From Candidatus Nanosalina sp. J07AB43 (GTDB taxonomy: Archaea; Nanohalarchaeota; Nanosalinia; Nanosalinales; Nanosalinaceae): a stretch of DNA of 36,207 bases. Below the pieces are notes generated by a model. The model did not search any database. It was not told where the DNA came from and saw only the letters and a list, made by a program, of their open reading frames with translations. The stretch covers positions 9,252 through 45,458 of the forward strand of contig GL982572.1 of NCBI GenBank assembly GCA_000220375.1. The letters run 5' to 3'. A program made the position numbers and the translations under genes. Positions 7,953 through 16,706 of the stretch are shown here, one piece after another. Each line of letters begins with the position of its first letter. The first letter of the stretch is position 1.

Positions 7953-10597
7953 TCCTCTTCGACCTTCCACATCTTGACGTAACCGTTTGACGCATCTTCG
8001 ACTTTCTCAGCGTAGTCTACGTCGGCTCCATCTCCTAGATAGAGCTCAACCAGCTGAGAGTCCATGATCGACTTAGGAACAAGTACTCCACGTGCTGAAA
8101 CCTGATTAGATGCAAAGCCTCTTTCCAGGCTATAGTAAGGATCTGCTGCCAGACAGTAAGGAACCTGAGACTCGACGTCAAATGTCTCGGTACCTTCTTC
8201 TGTGATAATGCAGTCCATGCTTCGTGACTGACCTCTTACTTGGAGCGAGGGAGCGCCGTTGAAGCTTACAGAAGTGTTTGTTATCTCGACAGGTGCATAT
8301 ACGGTACCTACCCTTCGGCTGGACATCTTTACTGTTGTGAAGTTTCCGCTCGTGCTGAGCGAGTCTCTGATGTTGCTTGAGGTTGAAAGGGTTATCATCG
8401 AGTTCACCTGTCCTCCGGTCTCATTCGGAAGATTCAATGCGTTGTTTGATATTGTGCTTACTGCGCTGTACTTTCCGATCATCGTGTTATCAAGCACTAT
8501 ATAGTCGACCGAGTGCTTCTCCAGAAAGTTGTCGATGCCTGAGGTGTTCATCGGGTTGTCTGAGGTCAGGAAGTCCGCCAGTGGCATGTTTACAGCACGT
8601 GTATCTCCAGTGTAGTATCCTGCGTTCCATCCGTTAGCTATCGATGGTCTTCTGCCGATTGACTCGAAGTGATACCCGTAATCCCACCACGACATTATGG
8701 TTGAACCTTGAGGTGTCTCCTCGTCCATGTATTCAAGGCTTTGATCCCATGCTGAGTTCGGTGAGCCTCCGACACCTGATGCAGATACAAACCCTGCAGC
8801 AGCGTTGACACCTATTAGAAGAATTAGTGATCCTGCCAAGACTCCTGTCTTCACGCTTTCAAGGTTTTGATCCGCCTCAAATACTTCGGTGAAGTCCATG
8901 GACGATATGCCCTGGTATATCCTTGAGAATCCATATCCTGCTGCCAAGGCGACTGAGAATGTTGATAGGAAGACTAGCCTTGACTTTGCGACAGCTCCAA
9001 GAAGGTTTGTAATCACCCATAGAGCAGGAAGTACCTTATACCATTCCAGACTGATCTCTCTGGATTTCATTAAATCGTTGAAATGCATGTAGACTAGGCC
9101 AGAGAGAATTATTACCGAGGCTGGAAGCAGTGCATAGGCAATTCTGGATCCTCCGAAGAATAGCACTGTCTCCAGACCTATGATAGAGACCAGTATCAAG
9201 GTTGTGAGCTTGAATACTGACTCATTGTCTAGATACATTGTGAACAATGTGAATACTGCGAGCACTGTAAGACCGGCTGCTATACCGAATATGAATGACT
9301 GCTGGAAGAAACCGATTAATATCAGTGACCATGCTACGAAGGCAGCCTCTAGTCCTCCGAAGTAAACGTAGTCCGATATCTCTTTTTCAACTATGCTGTA
9401 TTTCCGCATCAGCATGAACCCTACGCCTGTAAGTAAAAGACCTGTTCCAATCAGCATCATAGGCCAGCCTCCCAACACGTTGGCCACTACTGTAAGTGGG
9501 GCTGCGATACTCCCAGCATAGTTTGCTCCTATGCTGCTGATTATTGTGTTCAGTCCTGGAGCGGTGTTTTCGGCGACCGTGCTTCCTATTACGTCTCCGC
9601 CGACGCTCTGTGTCGCTGCACTTATCAAGCTCTGAACTTTTGAAGCCAGGAATTCAGAGTAAAGAGGTGAAAGTATTAGGGCTATCAGCCCTAGAGCTGA
9701 CATTCCTGGTGTGAAGTACTTCAGATTATCCTTGCTTATGATTTCTAGTTTTTCCACGAGGTATCTATCCCAGACTAGGAATAGCAAACCTAGGTTGACT
9801 ATGAGGAATGTAGAGGTGAAGGAGAACTTCCCGGGATTGAGGGATGCTGCTACTCCGCCACCGATTAATACCGTTGGTGTGTATGCAATTAGAAGGTTTT
9901 CGATGTCTTCGTCTATGAAAAGTACTGATCCTACTACCAGAGGCATTAGAAGCCAGAGCATTTTTGATCCTCCCCATGATATTGAGAAGAATGCTAGTGA
10001 GAGGCCTGAAATAATTCCTGATAATCTGTCTTTGTATTTCCAGCTTCTGGTGAAAAAGAGTAGTGTGAGCATCATGAAGAATGTTCCTGTAGGCTCTTTC
10101 TCGAAGAATCCTGCGGATGTACGTCTCATTACTCCCGGTATTACTGCGAGGAAGAATGCTGCAAATGCTCCAGTCTTTTTATCGAATAGTTCCTTTCCCA
10201 AGAAGTACATCCCGACTGTTGATAGTGCACCCATCAGGGCAGGATAGAACTGTGCCCATTCTAGGTAGTTGTTGAATATCAGTGATCCGCCAAGCCAGTA
10301 TCCTACTGCTGGAAAGATTATCTCGCCTATATTGTGTAGATAAAAAGGTGAGTTGTACGGGAAGTACATTAGAAAGTCCGTCTGTGGTATCCCGCCGGTG
10401 TAAGCAAGGTGCTGTGACGCCCTATAAATATAATATGGGTCAAGTGCCTGGAGGTATTGCATTCCCTGCTCGGGTAGGTATCTGAGCCAGAGGGCTAGAC
10501 CGAAGATCGATGTCAGCGTTAAGACAGCCCAGTTTTGCTTCAGTCCTTCGACGGTGAAAAATTCGTTTACTCTCTCAGCCTGGCTCTCTAGATTCAT
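7949..10597 (-). CDS. aglB: Dolichyl-phosphooligosaccharide-protein glycotransferase AglB (STT3)
   Basis: An 882-aa oligosaccharyltransferase catalytic subunit. The first acidic motif is at D53 (ALDPYY), and the second acidic motif lies in FFEKEPTG (E166-E168). A TIXE-like site is present in TVAENTAP (E343). WWDYG at residues 637-641 is the diagnostic sequon-binding motif, followed by GYHFESIGRRPSI. About 13 membrane helices precede a soluble C-terminal domain. It transfers the assembled glycan from dolichol carrier to Asn in N-x-S/T of exported proteins. It is the first gene of the five-gene minus-strand operon and is transcribed away from secF. An A/T-rich core (AAATAAAAAA on the minus strand) lies about 30 nt before the ATG. 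Confidence 0.95.
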   Translation of the reverse strand: MNLESQAERVNEFFTVEGLKQNWAVLTLTSIFGLALWLRYLPEQGMQYLQALDPYYIYRASQHLAYTGGIPQTDFLMYFPYNSPFYLHNIGEIIFPAVGYWLGGSLIFNNYLEWAQFYPALMGALSTVGMYFLGKELFDKKTGAFAAFFLAVIPGVMRRTSAGFFEKEPTGTFFMMLTLLFFTRSWKYKDRLSGIISGLSLAFFSISWGGSKMLWLLMPLVVGSVLFIDEDIENLLIAYTPTVLIGGGVAASLNPGKFSFTSTFLIVNLGLLFLVWDRYLVEKLEIISKDNLKYFTPGMSALGLIALILSPLYSEFLASKVQSLISAATQSVGGDVIGSTVAENTAPGLNTIISSIGANYAGSIAAPLTVVANVLGGWPMMLIGTGLLLTGVGFMLMRKYSIVEKEISDYVYFGGLEAAFVAWSLILIGFFQQSFIFGIAAGLTVLAVFTLFTMYLDNESVFKLTTLILVSIIGLETVLFFGGSRIAYALLPASVIILSGLVYMHFNDLMKSREISLEWYKVLPALWVITNLLGAVAKSRLVFLSTFSVALAAGYGFSRIYQGISSMDFTEVFEADQNLESVKTGVLAGSLILLIGVNAAAGFVSASGVGGSPNSAWDQSLEYMDEETPQGSTIMSWWDYGYHFESIGRRPSIANGWNAGYYTGDTRAVNMPLADFLTSDNPMNTSGIDNFLEKHSVDYIVLDNTMIGKYSAVSTISNNALNLPNETGGQVNSMITLSTSSNIRDSLSTSGNFTTVKMSSRRVGTVYAPVEITNTSVSFNGAPSLQVRGQSRSMDCIITEEGTETFDVESQVPYCLAADPYYSLERGFASNQVSARGVLVPKSIMDSQLVELYLGDGADVDYAEKVEDASNGYVKMWKVEEE

Positions 10598-10617
10598 GTA
10601 GTTCCGGTTTCTTATTC

Positions 10618-10631
10618 ATCTTTTTTATTTC
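10618..10631. promoter_or_regulatory. A/T-rich box between divergent aglB and secF
   Basis: TTCTTTTTTATTTC-like sequence lies about 29 nt from the aglB ATG (minus) and about 37 nt from the secF ATG (plus). It is the best TATA candidate for aglB. For secF a second box, GTTTAAAAT near 10648-10656, is 28 nt before an in-frame GTG at 10681, so the two genes may use adjacent promoters. The whole intergenic gap is 65 nt. Confidence 0.45.
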
Positions 10632-10662
10632 ACTGGTTCTCCGGGGTGTTTAAAATGCTTAC

Positions 10663-11619
10663 ATGGGTAATTTTGCCTCAGTGAATCCGAAAAACCTGTT
10701 CAATAATGTATACGAGGAATATGATAGGTATGTATATATTCCTGTTATTTTGGTTTTTCTGTCTGTAGTTGTTCTATTGGCTGGCTACTTGACACCTGAA
10801 TCGGCCCTGAACCTTGGTCAAGATTTTACCGGTGGCACCACAATAAAATATGAGCTTCCAGCTGATTATGACACAAATCAGATTAACCAGATTTTTTCCT
10901 CTCAGGGATATCCCGGGTCGAACGCAATTACTGTCGGTGAGAACCAGAGTATTCTACAGGTAACGGTACCACCTCCTGAGGTAAACAGAACGGAGGCGGT
11001 CAACATACTTTCAGACAACTCCATCCGCTCCTTTGATGTCTCAAGCGGCGATATTTTGAGTAGAAACTTCTCGGAAAAAGAGCTTGGTGATAGATTGCTT
11101 ATGCTGGCTGTCTGGACTTTCATCCTGGCGTTCTCTATAATGAGCTTGGTGATCTTCATATCGTTTAGAGACCTTATTCCGTCGCTTGCTGTCATATTTG
11201 CGGCATCTGCAGATATACTGTTTGCTGTTGCGGCGATGTCGCTGCTTAAGATACCTTTGACACCTGGTTCTCTTTCAGCTCTGCTTATGCTCATAGGTTA
11301 CTCTGTTGACACGGATATTGTACTTTCTTCGCGTGTTCTGAAGCAGAAGAAGGGCAGTGTTAAGGACAGGATCTGGAGCTCTACAAAGACAGGTGTGACG
11401 ATGAGCGCAGGAGGTATAGTAGGTTTTATACTGCTTTACAGCATTTCAATGCTTACAGTAGGTCCTTCAACTCTCTCAGAGGTGTCTTCAGTAATGGTTA
11501 TAGGTTTACTTGCGGATATACCGTTTACATGGTTCGGGAACGCCGTGATAATAAAGAAGTATGTTGAAGGAGATATTGAGCTAGACAAGTACCTGGAGAA
11601 GGTGATGATATGGAAGTGA
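10663..11619 (+). CDS. secF: Protein translocase subunit SecF
   Basis: The 318-aa protein has one N-terminal membrane helix, the exported-domain signature GQDFTGGTTIKY and a C-terminal block of five helices. That block carries SVDTDIVLSSRVLKQKK, the conserved TM4-region SecDF motif with Asp residues. With SecD it supports late steps of protein export through the Sec channel. The archaeal gene order secF-secD is seen here, with a 10-nt overlap. ATG 10663 is taken as the start. An in-frame GTG at 10681 fits a leaderless transcript from the GTTTAAAAT box better, so the first six residues are uncertain. Confidence 0.93.
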   Translation: MGNFASVNPKNLFNNVYEEYDRYVYIPVILVFLSVVVLLAGYLTPESALNLGQDFTGGTTIKYELPADYDTNQINQIFSSQGYPGSNAITVGENQSILQVTVPPPEVNRTEAVNILSDNSIRSFDVSSGDILSRNFSEKELGDRLLMLAVWTFILAFSIMSLVIFISFRDLIPSLAVIFAASADILFAVAAMSLLKIPLTPGSLSALLMLIGYSVDTDIVLSSRVLKQKKGSVKDRIWSSTKTGVTMSAGGIVGFILLYSISMLTVGPSTLSEVSSVMVIGLLADIPFTWFGNAVIIKKYVEGDIELDKYLEKVMIWK

Positions 11620-13232
11620 AGAAGCTTGCCAAGGAGTGGAGAATCTGGGTCTTGGCTATAGTCTTAATTCTATCCTTTGTTAGTCTTTCACCTCAGCCAG
11701 TTGATTCCGACAATGACGGTACATGGGATACTTATGACTTGGAAGGTATGAACGGGAGCCTAGGTATTGATTTTACAGGCGGCTCTCAGCTTATACTCAG
11801 GGTTCAAAACAATGATTCTCGGGAGATGACCCAGAAGGTCGCGGATACTCTCCAGTCCCGTCTTAATAATCTGGGTTTCAGCGGAGCAAGCCTTTCAACA
11901 AGAAATATAGGTGGTGAGTGGAGGATCAGCCTCACCACAGCAGAAACTGATCCTGCAAGAGTTGAGGAGCTTATAGCCCAGGAGGGAGCGTTTGAGGCCA
12001 CAATGCCTTTCATCTTCCGTGATTCTGCCAACTTCACGTTAGACGAAACCTACAGATTTGAGGAATCAGGTAATAGTACTATCTCTGTCACCTCATTTGA
12101 GCAGGATAATACTGAAACAGCATCTCTCAGACCATCTAATACCACGGAGCTTGGTGGGACAAGGATGACGTATGTCGGAGAGTACAAAGATTACAGCATG
12201 GTTGAGGTTACGGTTTACGACAACACAGATATTGAATCTGTCGATACTGCTAACTCTGTGGTTCGTCAGACAGGAACTAACTCTAATCAGGCAGTGATAC
12301 CTTTGATTGTAAGTCAGGAGTCACAGGACAGGATAAAGCAGACAGCAAACAATTTCCAGGTGTCAGCTGGGTCTCTTGTAATGTCTAACGGGGAGAATGC
12401 AAATCTTACGATTTATATCGACGATGAGAAAATTAGAGAGTTTACTGTCTCAAGTGATTTTCAGAGAGGTTCTATTTCACAGCCTACAATAAACTTGAAC
12501 GGCCAGGACGCAGGTGATTTGAGGCAGAGAATGAACAATGTTCAGGGATTACTTCAATCCGGAAGATTGCCTGAGCCTGTCAGTGTCGTCAGTACACAGC
12601 AGATTTCCAGCAGCATCGGGTCACAGTTCGCTCTGGCCTCATCGCTATCAATCTTAGGCTCTTTGATAGCTGTAGGAATTATAATATTCATCAGGTATAG
12701 AAACCCCAAGCTTGTATTCCCGATCGTGTTTACCGGTGCATCAGAGGTTTTCATTTTGCTAGGTCTTTGGTTTACCAACTTTGCTACATTAACGCTGTCA
12801 GCTGTAGCTGGTATAATTGCCGCGGTTGGAACAGGTGTGGATGATCAGATAATTATTACAGATGAGTCTGAGACAGAGTCTATCAAGGGCTGGAAGGATA
12901 AGATGAAGACAGCGTTTTTCGTTATCTTCACTTCTGCAGCTTCTACTATTGGAGCGATGACTCCCATAATATCTCCAAGGCTTTCAACCATTATGGTTGG
13001 GGCGGCAGGTCTCGGGCTTCTAGGATATTCCTATTACAGCTCAAAGGCAGGAAACCATTATATTGCGGTCGGAACAGTAGCCCTGATAATTTCAGCTGTA
13101 GCATATACTGTTCCTTTGTCTCCTCTGCAGCAGATACAGGAGTTTGCAACTACAACTATAGTTGGAATTATGGTTGGGATAGCCGTAACAAGGCCTGCGT
13201 TTGCAAAAATCCTTGAGAATATGCGGCAGTAA
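11610..13232 (+). CDS. secD: Protein translocase subunit SecD
   Basis: A 540-aa protein with an N-terminal helix (about residues 12-27), then GIDFTGGSQLILRV, the SecD family signature. A large exported domain spans roughly residues 70-330. The last 200 residues contain about six hydrophobic helices with GTGVDDQIIITDE, the SecD counterpart of the conserved TM4 acidic motif. It acts with SecF at the Sec translocon. The start overlaps secF by 10 nt and follows GGTGAT, suggesting coupled translation. The exported loop has DSDNDGTWDTYD near residues 30-41, a calcium-binding-like Asp-rich stretch of unknown meaning. Confidence 0.94.
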   Translation: MEVKKLAKEWRIWVLAIVLILSFVSLSPQPVDSDNDGTWDTYDLEGMNGSLGIDFTGGSQLILRVQNNDSREMTQKVADTLQSRLNNLGFSGASLSTRNIGGEWRISLTTAETDPARVEELIAQEGAFEATMPFIFRDSANFTLDETYRFEESGNSTISVTSFEQDNTETASLRPSNTTELGGTRMTYVGEYKDYSMVEVTVYDNTDIESVDTANSVVRQTGTNSNQAVIPLIVSQESQDRIKQTANNFQVSAGSLVMSNGENANLTIYIDDEKIREFTVSSDFQRGSISQPTINLNGQDAGDLRQRMNNVQGLLQSGRLPEPVSVVSTQQISSSIGSQFALASSLSILGSLIAVGIIIFIRYRNPKLVFPIVFTGASEVFILLGLWFTNFATLTLSAVAGIIAAVGTGVDDQIIITDESETESIKGWKDKMKTAFFVIFTSAASTIGAMTPIISPRLSTIMVGAAGLGLLGYSYYSSKAGNHYIAVGTVALIISAVAYTVPLSPLQQIQEFATTTIVGIMVGIAVTRPAFAKILENMRQ

Positions 13233-13258
13233 ATTGATGTAGACTGAGAATTCTAAGC

Positions 13259-13582
13259 TTACTGAAGCTCCATTATGGCGTCAGCAACTTCGTCATTCTC
13301 CTTCAGGGTCTGTTTGGCTTTTTCCTTGCTGGCACCGGTTTTCTCCATTACCAGTTCGATATCTTCTTCGTCGACTTCAGGTTCTCCAGCGTTTTCTTCC
13401 TTGGAGTAGTTTCCCTGGAGCTGGAATATCTCGTTTCCCTGAGCGTCTATTCTAGAGATTGAGGGGTTGCTGAAAACTAGTTTCTGGTCGCCCATATGGA
13501 CCTCTACTTTGTCTGCGTCTAGTTCATCCATATCAACGCCCATCTGCTTCATCATCTTAGACATATCCTTTCCGCCGAACAT
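13259..13582 (-). CDS. nac: Nascent polypeptide-associated complex protein (archaeal NAC)
   Basis: A 107-aa protein that starts MFGGKDMSKMMKQMG as archaeal NAC proteins do. The NAC beta-barrel is at about residues 22-60 (VEVHMGDQKLVF, NEIFQLQGNY) and a UBA domain at about 70-107 (EEDIELVMEKTGASKEKAKQTL). It binds ribosomes and nascent chains as a homodimer in archaea. A TATA-like box, TTTAAAAA on the minus strand at 13604-13611, lies 25 nt upstream, consistent with a leaderless transcript. It is convergent with secD and divergent from the TctA-family gene. Confidence 0.93.
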   Translation of the reverse strand: MFGGKDMSKMMKQMGVDMDELDADKVEVHMGDQKLVFSNPSISRIDAQGNEIFQLQGNYSKEENAGEPEVDEEDIELVMEKTGASKEKAKQTLKENDEVADAIMELQ

Positions 13583-13603
13583 GGATCAACATATATTTAG
13601 TGA

Positions 13604-13612
13604 TCTTTTTAA
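13604..13612. promoter_or_regulatory. Shared TATA region for NAC (minus) and TctA-family gene (plus)
   Basis: CTTTTTAAA gives TTTAAAAA(G) on the minus strand 25 nt before the NAC ATG. On the plus strand it lies about 35 nt before ATG 13644. The same A/T box may serve both divergent genes. The 61-nt gap leaves little room for separate promoters. Confidence 0.5.
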
Positions 13613-13643
13613 ATCGCAGCAGAAATATTTCCTGATACAAATC

Positions 13644-14837
13644 ATGTTTTCATGGGTTTTTGCTGCCTTATTAGGAGTGCTGTCAGGTATTGTAACAGGT
13701 TTAATTCCCGGTCTTCATCCTAATACTGTTATTTTCACCTCCCTCCCCGTGTATCTAAGTACGGAGATTCAGAAGATGGTGTACATATCGTATGTGACAG
13801 GTTTATCTATTTCACATACATTTCATGATTTTCTGCCTGCCATATTTATCTCGGCGCCTGAGGCTGAGTCAGCCTTATCTGTGGTTGCTTCACCTGAGCT
13901 TGTTGAGAAAGGAAAAGGACTTGAGGCATTTTACTCAACTGTCAGAGGTGGCTTGAACTCTGTGCTTGCTGTAGTTATTCTTATTTTACCTATGCTCTTC
14001 TTCTTGAAACCTGCTTACTCCGTTATTTCAGGGTTTATGGAGTACATTCTGGCTTTTTTCCTATTTTATATCCTCCTGAGTTCTGACGATCTCTTTGTAA
14101 GCTTGGTTGTAGCGATTTTTTCGGGTTCTCTTGGTTTGATAGCGTTTAATACTCCTGTTAACCAGCAGTTTGTGTTAATTCCTGTTTTCTCAGGTCTGTT
14201 TGCGGTTCCGGGTGTCTACTCTATTCTTAATCAGGATTTTGAGGTTCCGGAGCAGCAGCATCCTGATGAATCAGTTTTTTCGCTTTCTCGCCATGGTTTT
14301 GTGGGGTCGGTTTCAGGTCTTCTTGCAGGTACTGTTCCTGGTATCGGAGCGGCTGTTTCAACTTCTTTTGTGTCTCCTATTATGGATGAGTCGAAGGAAG
14401 GTTTTCTTTCGGCGATGGGAGGTGTTAATACTTCGGATATCTTTTTCTCCCTGATATCTCTTGCAGTTATAGATAAGGCTCGTTCAGGTGCATCTGTCGC
14501 CATCCAGGCTATAGGCACGTCCTCTAGCTCTAGTGTCTTATACCTGCTTCTGCTGACATTTTCTGTAGCTCCTTTAGCGGCTTATCTCTCTGTTAAAGTC
14601 TCAAAAAGGTATGTAGACCTGATCGAAGGGGCTTCAATTGAACATGTCGCATACCCTGTCTTGGTCTTGATTCCTTTGATATGTTTTCTTCTTGCTGGAT
14701 GGAGGGGTATGCTTGTATTAGGTGCTGCCTCGTGTATAGGTTTTGTAGCACAGCGTACTGATTCGAGAAAGGCCTGCATGAGTGTGTTGATCGTTCCCAC
14801 CTTGATCTCTTTTTCAGGTATCACAATATTTATTTAA
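13644..14837 (+). CDS. TctA-family (DUF112) integral membrane protein
   Basis: A 397-aa protein with about ten hydrophobic segments. Two glycine/proline signatures, SGIVTGLIPGLHPNT near the N terminus and GLLAGTVPGIGAA near the middle, form the inverted-repeat hallmark of the TctA/DUF112 family. Bacterial TctA is the large permease of tripartite tricarboxylate transporters. Archaeal members usually stand alone and have no known substrate, and no TctB or TctC is present here. I use ATG 13644, just before the first membrane helix. The open frame extends upstream through NAC, but that part is antisense to NAC and not conserved-looking. Confidence 0.82.
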   Translation: MFSWVFAALLGVLSGIVTGLIPGLHPNTVIFTSLPVYLSTEIQKMVYISYVTGLSISHTFHDFLPAIFISAPEAESALSVVASPELVEKGKGLEAFYSTVRGGLNSVLAVVILILPMLFFLKPAYSVISGFMEYILAFFLFYILLSSDDLFVSLVVAIFSGSLGLIAFNTPVNQQFVLIPVFSGLFAVPGVYSILNQDFEVPEQQHPDESVFSLSRHGFVGSVSGLLAGTVPGIGAAVSTSFVSPIMDESKEGFLSAMGGVNTSDIFFSLISLAVIDKARSGASVAIQAIGTSSSSSVLYLLLLTFSVAPLAAYLSVKVSKRYVDLIEGASIEHVAYPVLVLIPLICFLLAGWRGMLVLGAASCIGFVAQRTDSRKACMSVLIVPTLISFSGITIFI

Positions 14838-14859
14838 TCTAACGTTACAGCAACTAGTT

Positions 14860-15861
14860 GTGAATGATCGAAAAGGATTTCTACTGGTTTTGATAACGGC
14901 TTTGTCTCTGGCTGTAGGACTTATGCTCCGGCCTTATACAGGTTTTCTGCTGGGAGCTTTGATTCTCGCTTTCATACTTCGGAAGCCACATTTTTACATA
15001 AAGGATAGGATTGGGTCAAATGCCTCAGCGTTCTTGCTTACCTTATCCTCTATTGTGTTGGCAATACTGCCGCTGCTGATTATCGGGGTTGCAGTGGCAG
15101 ATGACGCAAGAGATGTTGTGAAGGGCATTAATACTTCCGAGGTTGTTGACCTCAGTGAGGTAGAGCAGAGGATCAATTCTTTTACGGGAACTGAAACAGA
15201 GCTTCAAGCAAAGCTTGCCAGTGCGGTTACCTCTTTTACTTCTGGCGCACTTGGAGGTGTCTCACAGGCCTTGGATGTTGCAGCAAACCTGTTGATAGGT
15301 CTTTCATTCATGTTGTTTCTAACATATTACCTCGTTAGGGATGGAGGAGATCTTGTCATGTGGCTGAAGGATCTTTCCACTCTGCCAGAAGGTATTGAGG
15401 ACAGGCTTGTAGATGAGATGGCGAATACAACTTCTGCCGTCTTGAAAGGTCACATACTCGTTGCTGTCGCTCAAGGGGCTATCGCAGGCCTGGGGCTATG
15501 GATTTTTGGGGTTCCAAATGCATTGTTCTGGACCTTTGTAATGGTGATATTGAGTATTATACCTATAGTAGGGAGTATGGTTGTATGGATTCCCTCCGCA
15601 ATTTACCTAGGTCTTTCCGGTGAAGTTACTTCTGCTGCTGGACTGGCTGTTTATGGTCTTGTGGTTGTAGGTATGACTGATAATATCTTGAGGCCTCTTG
15701 TTGTAGATGAAAGCGCCGATCTTCATCCTGCGGCGATAATTATAGGTGTGCTTGGAGGTGTCTCAGTTTTTGGGGCTGTGGGTCTGTTTATAGGCCCTAT
15801 AGTACTTGGAGCGTTTAAATCAGTGCTTAAGGTGTTTATGAATAACTATTCAGACCTCTAA
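14860..15861 (+). CDS. AI-2E family transporter-like membrane protein
   Basis: A 333-aa multipass protein of the PF01594 type. It has an N-terminal hairpin of membrane helices, a long soluble segment at about residues 75-130 (VVKGINTSEVVDLSEVEQRI), a middle helix near LIGLSFMLFLTYYLVRDGG, and a C-terminal block containing DNILRPLVV and GVFGAVGLFIGPI-like sequence. The D-N-x-x-R-P motif is typical of the family. Members include AI-2 exporters and Na+/H+ antiporters, and the substrate cannot be predicted. The start is GTG, 22 nt after the previous stop. Confidence 0.85.
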   Translation: MNDRKGFLLVLITALSLAVGLMLRPYTGFLLGALILAFILRKPHFYIKDRIGSNASAFLLTLSSIVLAILPLLIIGVAVADDARDVVKGINTSEVVDLSEVEQRINSFTGTETELQAKLASAVTSFTSGALGGVSQALDVAANLLIGLSFMLFLTYYLVRDGGDLVMWLKDLSTLPEGIEDRLVDEMANTTSAVLKGHILVAVAQGAIAGLGLWIFGVPNALFWTFVMVILSIIPIVGSMVVWIPSAIYLGLSGEVTSAAGLAVYGLVVVGMTDNILRPLVVDESADLHPAAIIIGVLGGVSVFGAVGLFIGPIVLGAFKSVLKVFMNNYSDL

Positions 15862-15899
15862 CACAACATTTTTAAGTGGCAAGATCATGTTGGGCCCTA

Positions 15900-16685
15900 A
15901 TGTCATCTAATCTGGAGACTGTAGTTATGGCGGCGCTTCTAACTGTTCTTATCTCGTTTCCGACGGTCTCCCAGCAGATTGACTACTCAGGTCCTTCAAG
16001 CTCTCAGTCACCTGTAATCTCATCAGAAAAGGATCTTGATAGAGAGATCAGTATCTCAGATGATGAGGCCTCAAAGGTTACCGTGGAGCGTCACGACTCC
16101 ATATATACCTTGAGAGAGACTCCTAGTAAGAGGATTGAGGTTCTAGAGACTCCTTCAGCTGAGATGACATCCGAGCTTACCGAAAATATTTCTATGTATA
16201 CTGTGAACTCTCCGTATGGAACCTTGAGAAGGGGAATGGTTGATGGTAGAAAAGTATCAAAGTTTAATGGAGCCAATAGATCTAAGGTGAACTCTGAGTT
16301 GCTGAGTTTGAAGGATGAGATGGAAAGGTATAGATCTATGGCTAGGCAGGAAATGCTTCCCAACATAGAGTTGAGGATTACTGAGAGTAAGACCTCAGAC
16401 CCGGATGAGAGAGTAGTTATAGATAATGATGAGACTCAGCCAGTAAATCTAAATAGTTGGACTCTTAGGAACTCCGACGGTGATACCTATGAGTTTGACT
16501 CGTTTGAGGTGCCTGCATTGGGAACGACCATGGTCTATACGGAGCCAAAATCGGAGATTAACGTAACAGAAACAGATCAGAACAAGTTTGTTTATGGGAC
16601 AGGAACGGACTGGGACAGTTACTCCGAAGAGGCAACTTTGTTTAACTCAAGAGGTGTAGAGGTTGCAGAGGACAATATACAGTAA
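15900..16685 (+). CDS. Secreted lamin-tail-domain protein
   Basis: A 261-aa protein with an N-terminal hydrophobic signal or anchor (VVMAALLTVLISF), a Ser/Glu-rich middle region and a coiled segment near residues 130-155. The C-terminal 100 residues read as a lamin tail (LTD) Ig-like domain: ERVVIDNDETQPVNLNSW, LRNSDGDTYEF, LGTTMVYT and YSEEATLFNSRG. LTDs occur in exported prokaryotic proteins, often with nucleases or surface proteins. No catalytic domain is visible here. Start ATG 15900 is preferred because ATTTTTAAG (15868-15876) is 28 nt upstream. A GTG at 15876 would sit inside that box. Confidence 0.75.
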   Translation: MSSNLETVVMAALLTVLISFPTVSQQIDYSGPSSSQSPVISSEKDLDREISISDDEASKVTVERHDSIYTLRETPSKRIEVLETPSAEMTSELTENISMYTVNSPYGTLRRGMVDGRKVSKFNGANRSKVNSELLSLKDEMERYRSMARQEMLPNIELRITESKTSDPDERVVIDNDETQPVNLNSWTLRNSDGDTYEFDSFEVPALGTTMVYTEPKSEINVTETDQNKFVYGTGTDWDSYSEEATLFNSRGVEVAEDNIQ

Positions 16686-16697
16686 GCCGCAGGCTTA
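16683..16697. terminator. Hairpin between convergent genes
   Basis: TAAGCC-GCA-GGCTTA forms a 6-bp stem with a 3-nt loop and includes the stop codon of the lamin-tail gene. It is followed by two copies of TTAAACC and a short T5 run (about 16713-16717), between two convergent stop codons. It may help end transcription, although archaeal termination depends mainly on T-tracts. Confidence 0.4.
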
Positions 16698-16706
16698 AAC
16701 CGTAAT

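Noticed and set aside
9711-10247. 178-aa plus-strand ORF opposite AglB
   Set aside because: It is a shadow of the conserved AglB membrane region with no recognisable motif and no promoter or ribosome site.
13467-13643. Upstream extension of the TctA-family ORF through the NAC gene
   Set aside because: The extra 59 residues are Ser/Ile-rich, antisense to a conserved NAC gene, and precede the first membrane helix. ATG 13644 is the natural start.
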